Below, one piece after another: positions 62,161-64,000 of a DNA stretch of 64,000 bases. The DNA comes from Melastoma dodecandrum (taxonomy: Eukaryota > Streptophyta > Magnoliopsida > Myrtales > Melastomataceae). Below the pieces are notes generated by a model. It was not told the DNA's origin and did not search any database. It saw only the letters and a list, made by a program, of their open reading frames with translations. Location: contig JARUPY010000471.1 of assembly GCA_029817715.1 (NCBI GenBank), positions 3,534,001 to 3,598,000 on the forward strand, read 5' to 3'. Within the stretch, counting starts at the first letter, position 1, and each line of letters begins with the position of its first letter. The position numbers and the translations under genes are program-made.

Positions 62161-63874
62161 TTTTCACTCCGATCGAGTGTCACACGGGCCAGCCGCTCAG
62201 TTAAGGTGCTCTTGGAAGGCGAAGGGAGCGATGGCGGCTGCGGGAAGCTGGTCGCACGCGAGGGTGTAGAAATAAGGCGGAGGCATAAGGTCATGGCTTT
62301 CGTTGGGATTCAGACGGGGTTCGGATCCGTCGGGTGACGAAGGTCCCTGAGGAAGACATGGATGCCGGCCGATCGTGAAGGATTGCAACGGTAGGCATCG
62401 GCTGATTTGAGACAAGGCTTCTGAAGGGCATTTGTTGCGTGCTGGAACCAAAACTAATCGATTGAAGCGCCGTGGTTGACAAATGGTCCATGCATTTCGC
62501 TATCATTTTCCGTTTTGGCTTCCTGATGGCCCACTTACATGTCTTGTCTCGCACTGCAGTCTTGAAGAAGCTACGGGAGTAGCTTTTAGGTTTGTAATTG
62601 GAAAGACCAAGGACAGTGCAAAGATGTCTGAATTGAGGAAGGAAGTAGCAGAGTACGATGATTTCCTGCTTTTAGATATGGAAGAGGAGTATAGTAAGCT
62701 CCCAAACAAAACGTAAATGTCGATTTGCATCGTTTGTCTCGCTTTGTATGTAAACAGGAATTTGTCTTGAGCTTGACGGTTTTAGCATCGTGTTTCTGAA
62801 ATTCAGGCTGGCATTCTTCAAAGATGCTTGCGCACTCTACGATTCCAAGTTTCACGTAAAAGCCGACGATGACATATACCTAAGGCCAGGTATTTGCTGC
62901 TTCTTCAGGCCTAAAAATGTGCTATCGTAGCTTGAATAGTTAATTTGTTGGCTCCTGTCATTTTCATGAAATTCTAGTATGACCTCAAAAACACATAACA
63001 TTAACTTTTAGATAGGCTTTCCCTCCTCTTGACAAAGGAAAGGACACATTCCCAAATTTATCTTGGGTGCATGAAGAAGGGGCCGTTTTCAGTAATCCAA
63101 GACTTAAATGGTTAGTCACTCTTTCTGATGAAAGATTTGGCCAAATTCGCTGAGTATGACGAACAGACATGGTGGGCAACCACTCGCTTTCTTGTTTGGC
63201 TTATTCATTCACAGCATGCAGAAGCTATCTTATTCGTGGTTAATCGTTTTAGTTAAGCAAATATTTTTCCACGTAAAGGAGACCAAGTGACCAATGAAAC
63301 ATCTGTTTAATTCAGACATCTCTCACTCCTTTTATCTTGAATTTTCGATTGTTAACAGTTACTTTGCAGGTATGAACACCTAGGAGATATTCTTGGGAAG
63401 GAATACTTCTTCCATGCTTATGGTCCGGTTTAAGCTCTCAACTGGTTGCTCCGAGACACAACAGGCAGGTTATCTGACTCTGCCAATAGAACTGCTGCCT
63501 CCGATACTGAGATATCTTATTCTATAACCAAAAAGGAGGAAGTAGCTACCATGTCATGCATGTCTGTGATAAAAGCTTTTCTGAATTTGGTTTGATTGGA
63601 AGACCATCGGGAATTTGGCCTTGCCCACCAACTCCTTCTATTCCTTTTGACCGGAAACGAGATAAATAGTGTTTCCCCTTTGTGTTGTCTGACGCCCAAG
63701 TCATGGAATTTCGACAGTTTCCGGATGTTCAGCAACGAAGACGTCACGATCTGTGCATGGATGCTTGCTATGAACGTCAGACACGAAAATAACAAAGGAC
63801 TTTGTGAAGCAGAGTGTACCCCATCATCCATTGCCGTGTGGGATATTCCCAAATGCTCAGGTTTGGTATACTAA
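62161..63874 (+). pseudogene. GT31 beta-1,3-galactosyltransferase pseudogene
   Basis: Relic of a Golgi beta-1,3-galactosyltransferase of the plant B3GALT12-14-like group. Exon-like blocks: 62161-62390 (MAFVGIQTGFGSVG), 62560-62712 ([18 protein letters not shown]), 62807-62889 (with the DxD motif [10 protein letters not shown]), 63012-63110 ([11 protein letters not shown]), 63370-about 63464 (YEHLGDILGKEYFFHAYGP) and 63718-63874 ([18 protein letters not shown]). Lesions: TGA at 62335-62337 between GSVG and RRSL; exon 63012-63110 is one base short, near 63084; TAA at 63431-63433 right after AYGPV; sequence loss and a weak donor at about 63434-63464; and a disrupted N-terminal frame. All splice junctions that I can check still have GT-AG. 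Several independent lesions argue against sequencing error. Confidence 0.85.
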
Positions 63875-64000
63875 ATCCTCGCTAATTAGGTAGGCGCTGG
63901 AGAAAATTGAATCTGCTATCGCTGAAGTTGGTCTGGCTGGAATTACAACTTGAATATACCTGTTATTATTATTTTTTTTGGAAGTATGCTTTGTCATGGG

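Overview
This is nuclear DNA from a flowering plant. The protein-coding genes are split by short GT-AG introns and include plant-only families: TCP, IQD, NCL exchanger, GTE bromodomain, UBA2 RNA-binding protein and a tRNA-type IPT9. There is also one Ty3/gypsy retrotransposon of the Athila type. I cannot name the species. The short introns and single retrotransposon suggest a gene-rich, compact euchromatic segment. Where I give exons, I placed them by splice sites plus reading phase, and the exon lengths sum to whole codons.

Layout. 0-6.4 kb: the 3' part of a RING-H2 E3 ligase gene (+), a RABA1-type Rab GTPase (-), and homogentisate 1,2-dioxygenase (+), the last two head-to-head. 7-13 kb: two tandem Na+/Ca2+ exchanger-like (NCL) genes; the first has an internal duplication of its EF-hand exon pair. 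15-17 kb: a B3-like remnant and a short IQD gene. 18.7-24.2 kb: a CIN-type TCP gene with a miR319 site (-) and, divergent from it, a GTE bromodomain-ET gene (+). 25.3-41 kb: six minus-strand genes in a row: mitochondrial malate dehydrogenase, IPT9, a plant protein of unknown function, a UBA2c-like RNA-binding protein with a probable 3'UTR intron, and a CRPK1-like receptor-like cytoplasmic kinase; the stretch counts as five named genes plus their shared short spacers. 41.8-51.2 kb: a dead Athila-type LTR retrotransposon with two LTRs, tRNA-Asp PBS, gag, protease, RT, RNase H, integrase and an env-region fragment. 51.3-61.5 kb: a two-domain DJ-1 protein (-) and, divergent from it, an IDM1-like PHD-GNAT chromatin protein (+). 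62.2-63.9 kb: a GT31 beta-1,3-galactosyltransferase pseudogene with several independent lesions.

The genes do not form one pathway; this is an ordinary plant gene neighbourhood. The most notable points are the NCL tandem pair, in which one copy gained about 139 residues by duplication of two exons, diverged in its ion-binding motifs and has four EF-hand loops; the silenced Athila element, whose stop codons look like deamination scars and which carries a 64-65 bp array of GTGCGGCCGCAC-like palindromes; the multiply broken GT31 gene; and a perfect 90-bp tandem duplication inside an IPT9 intron.
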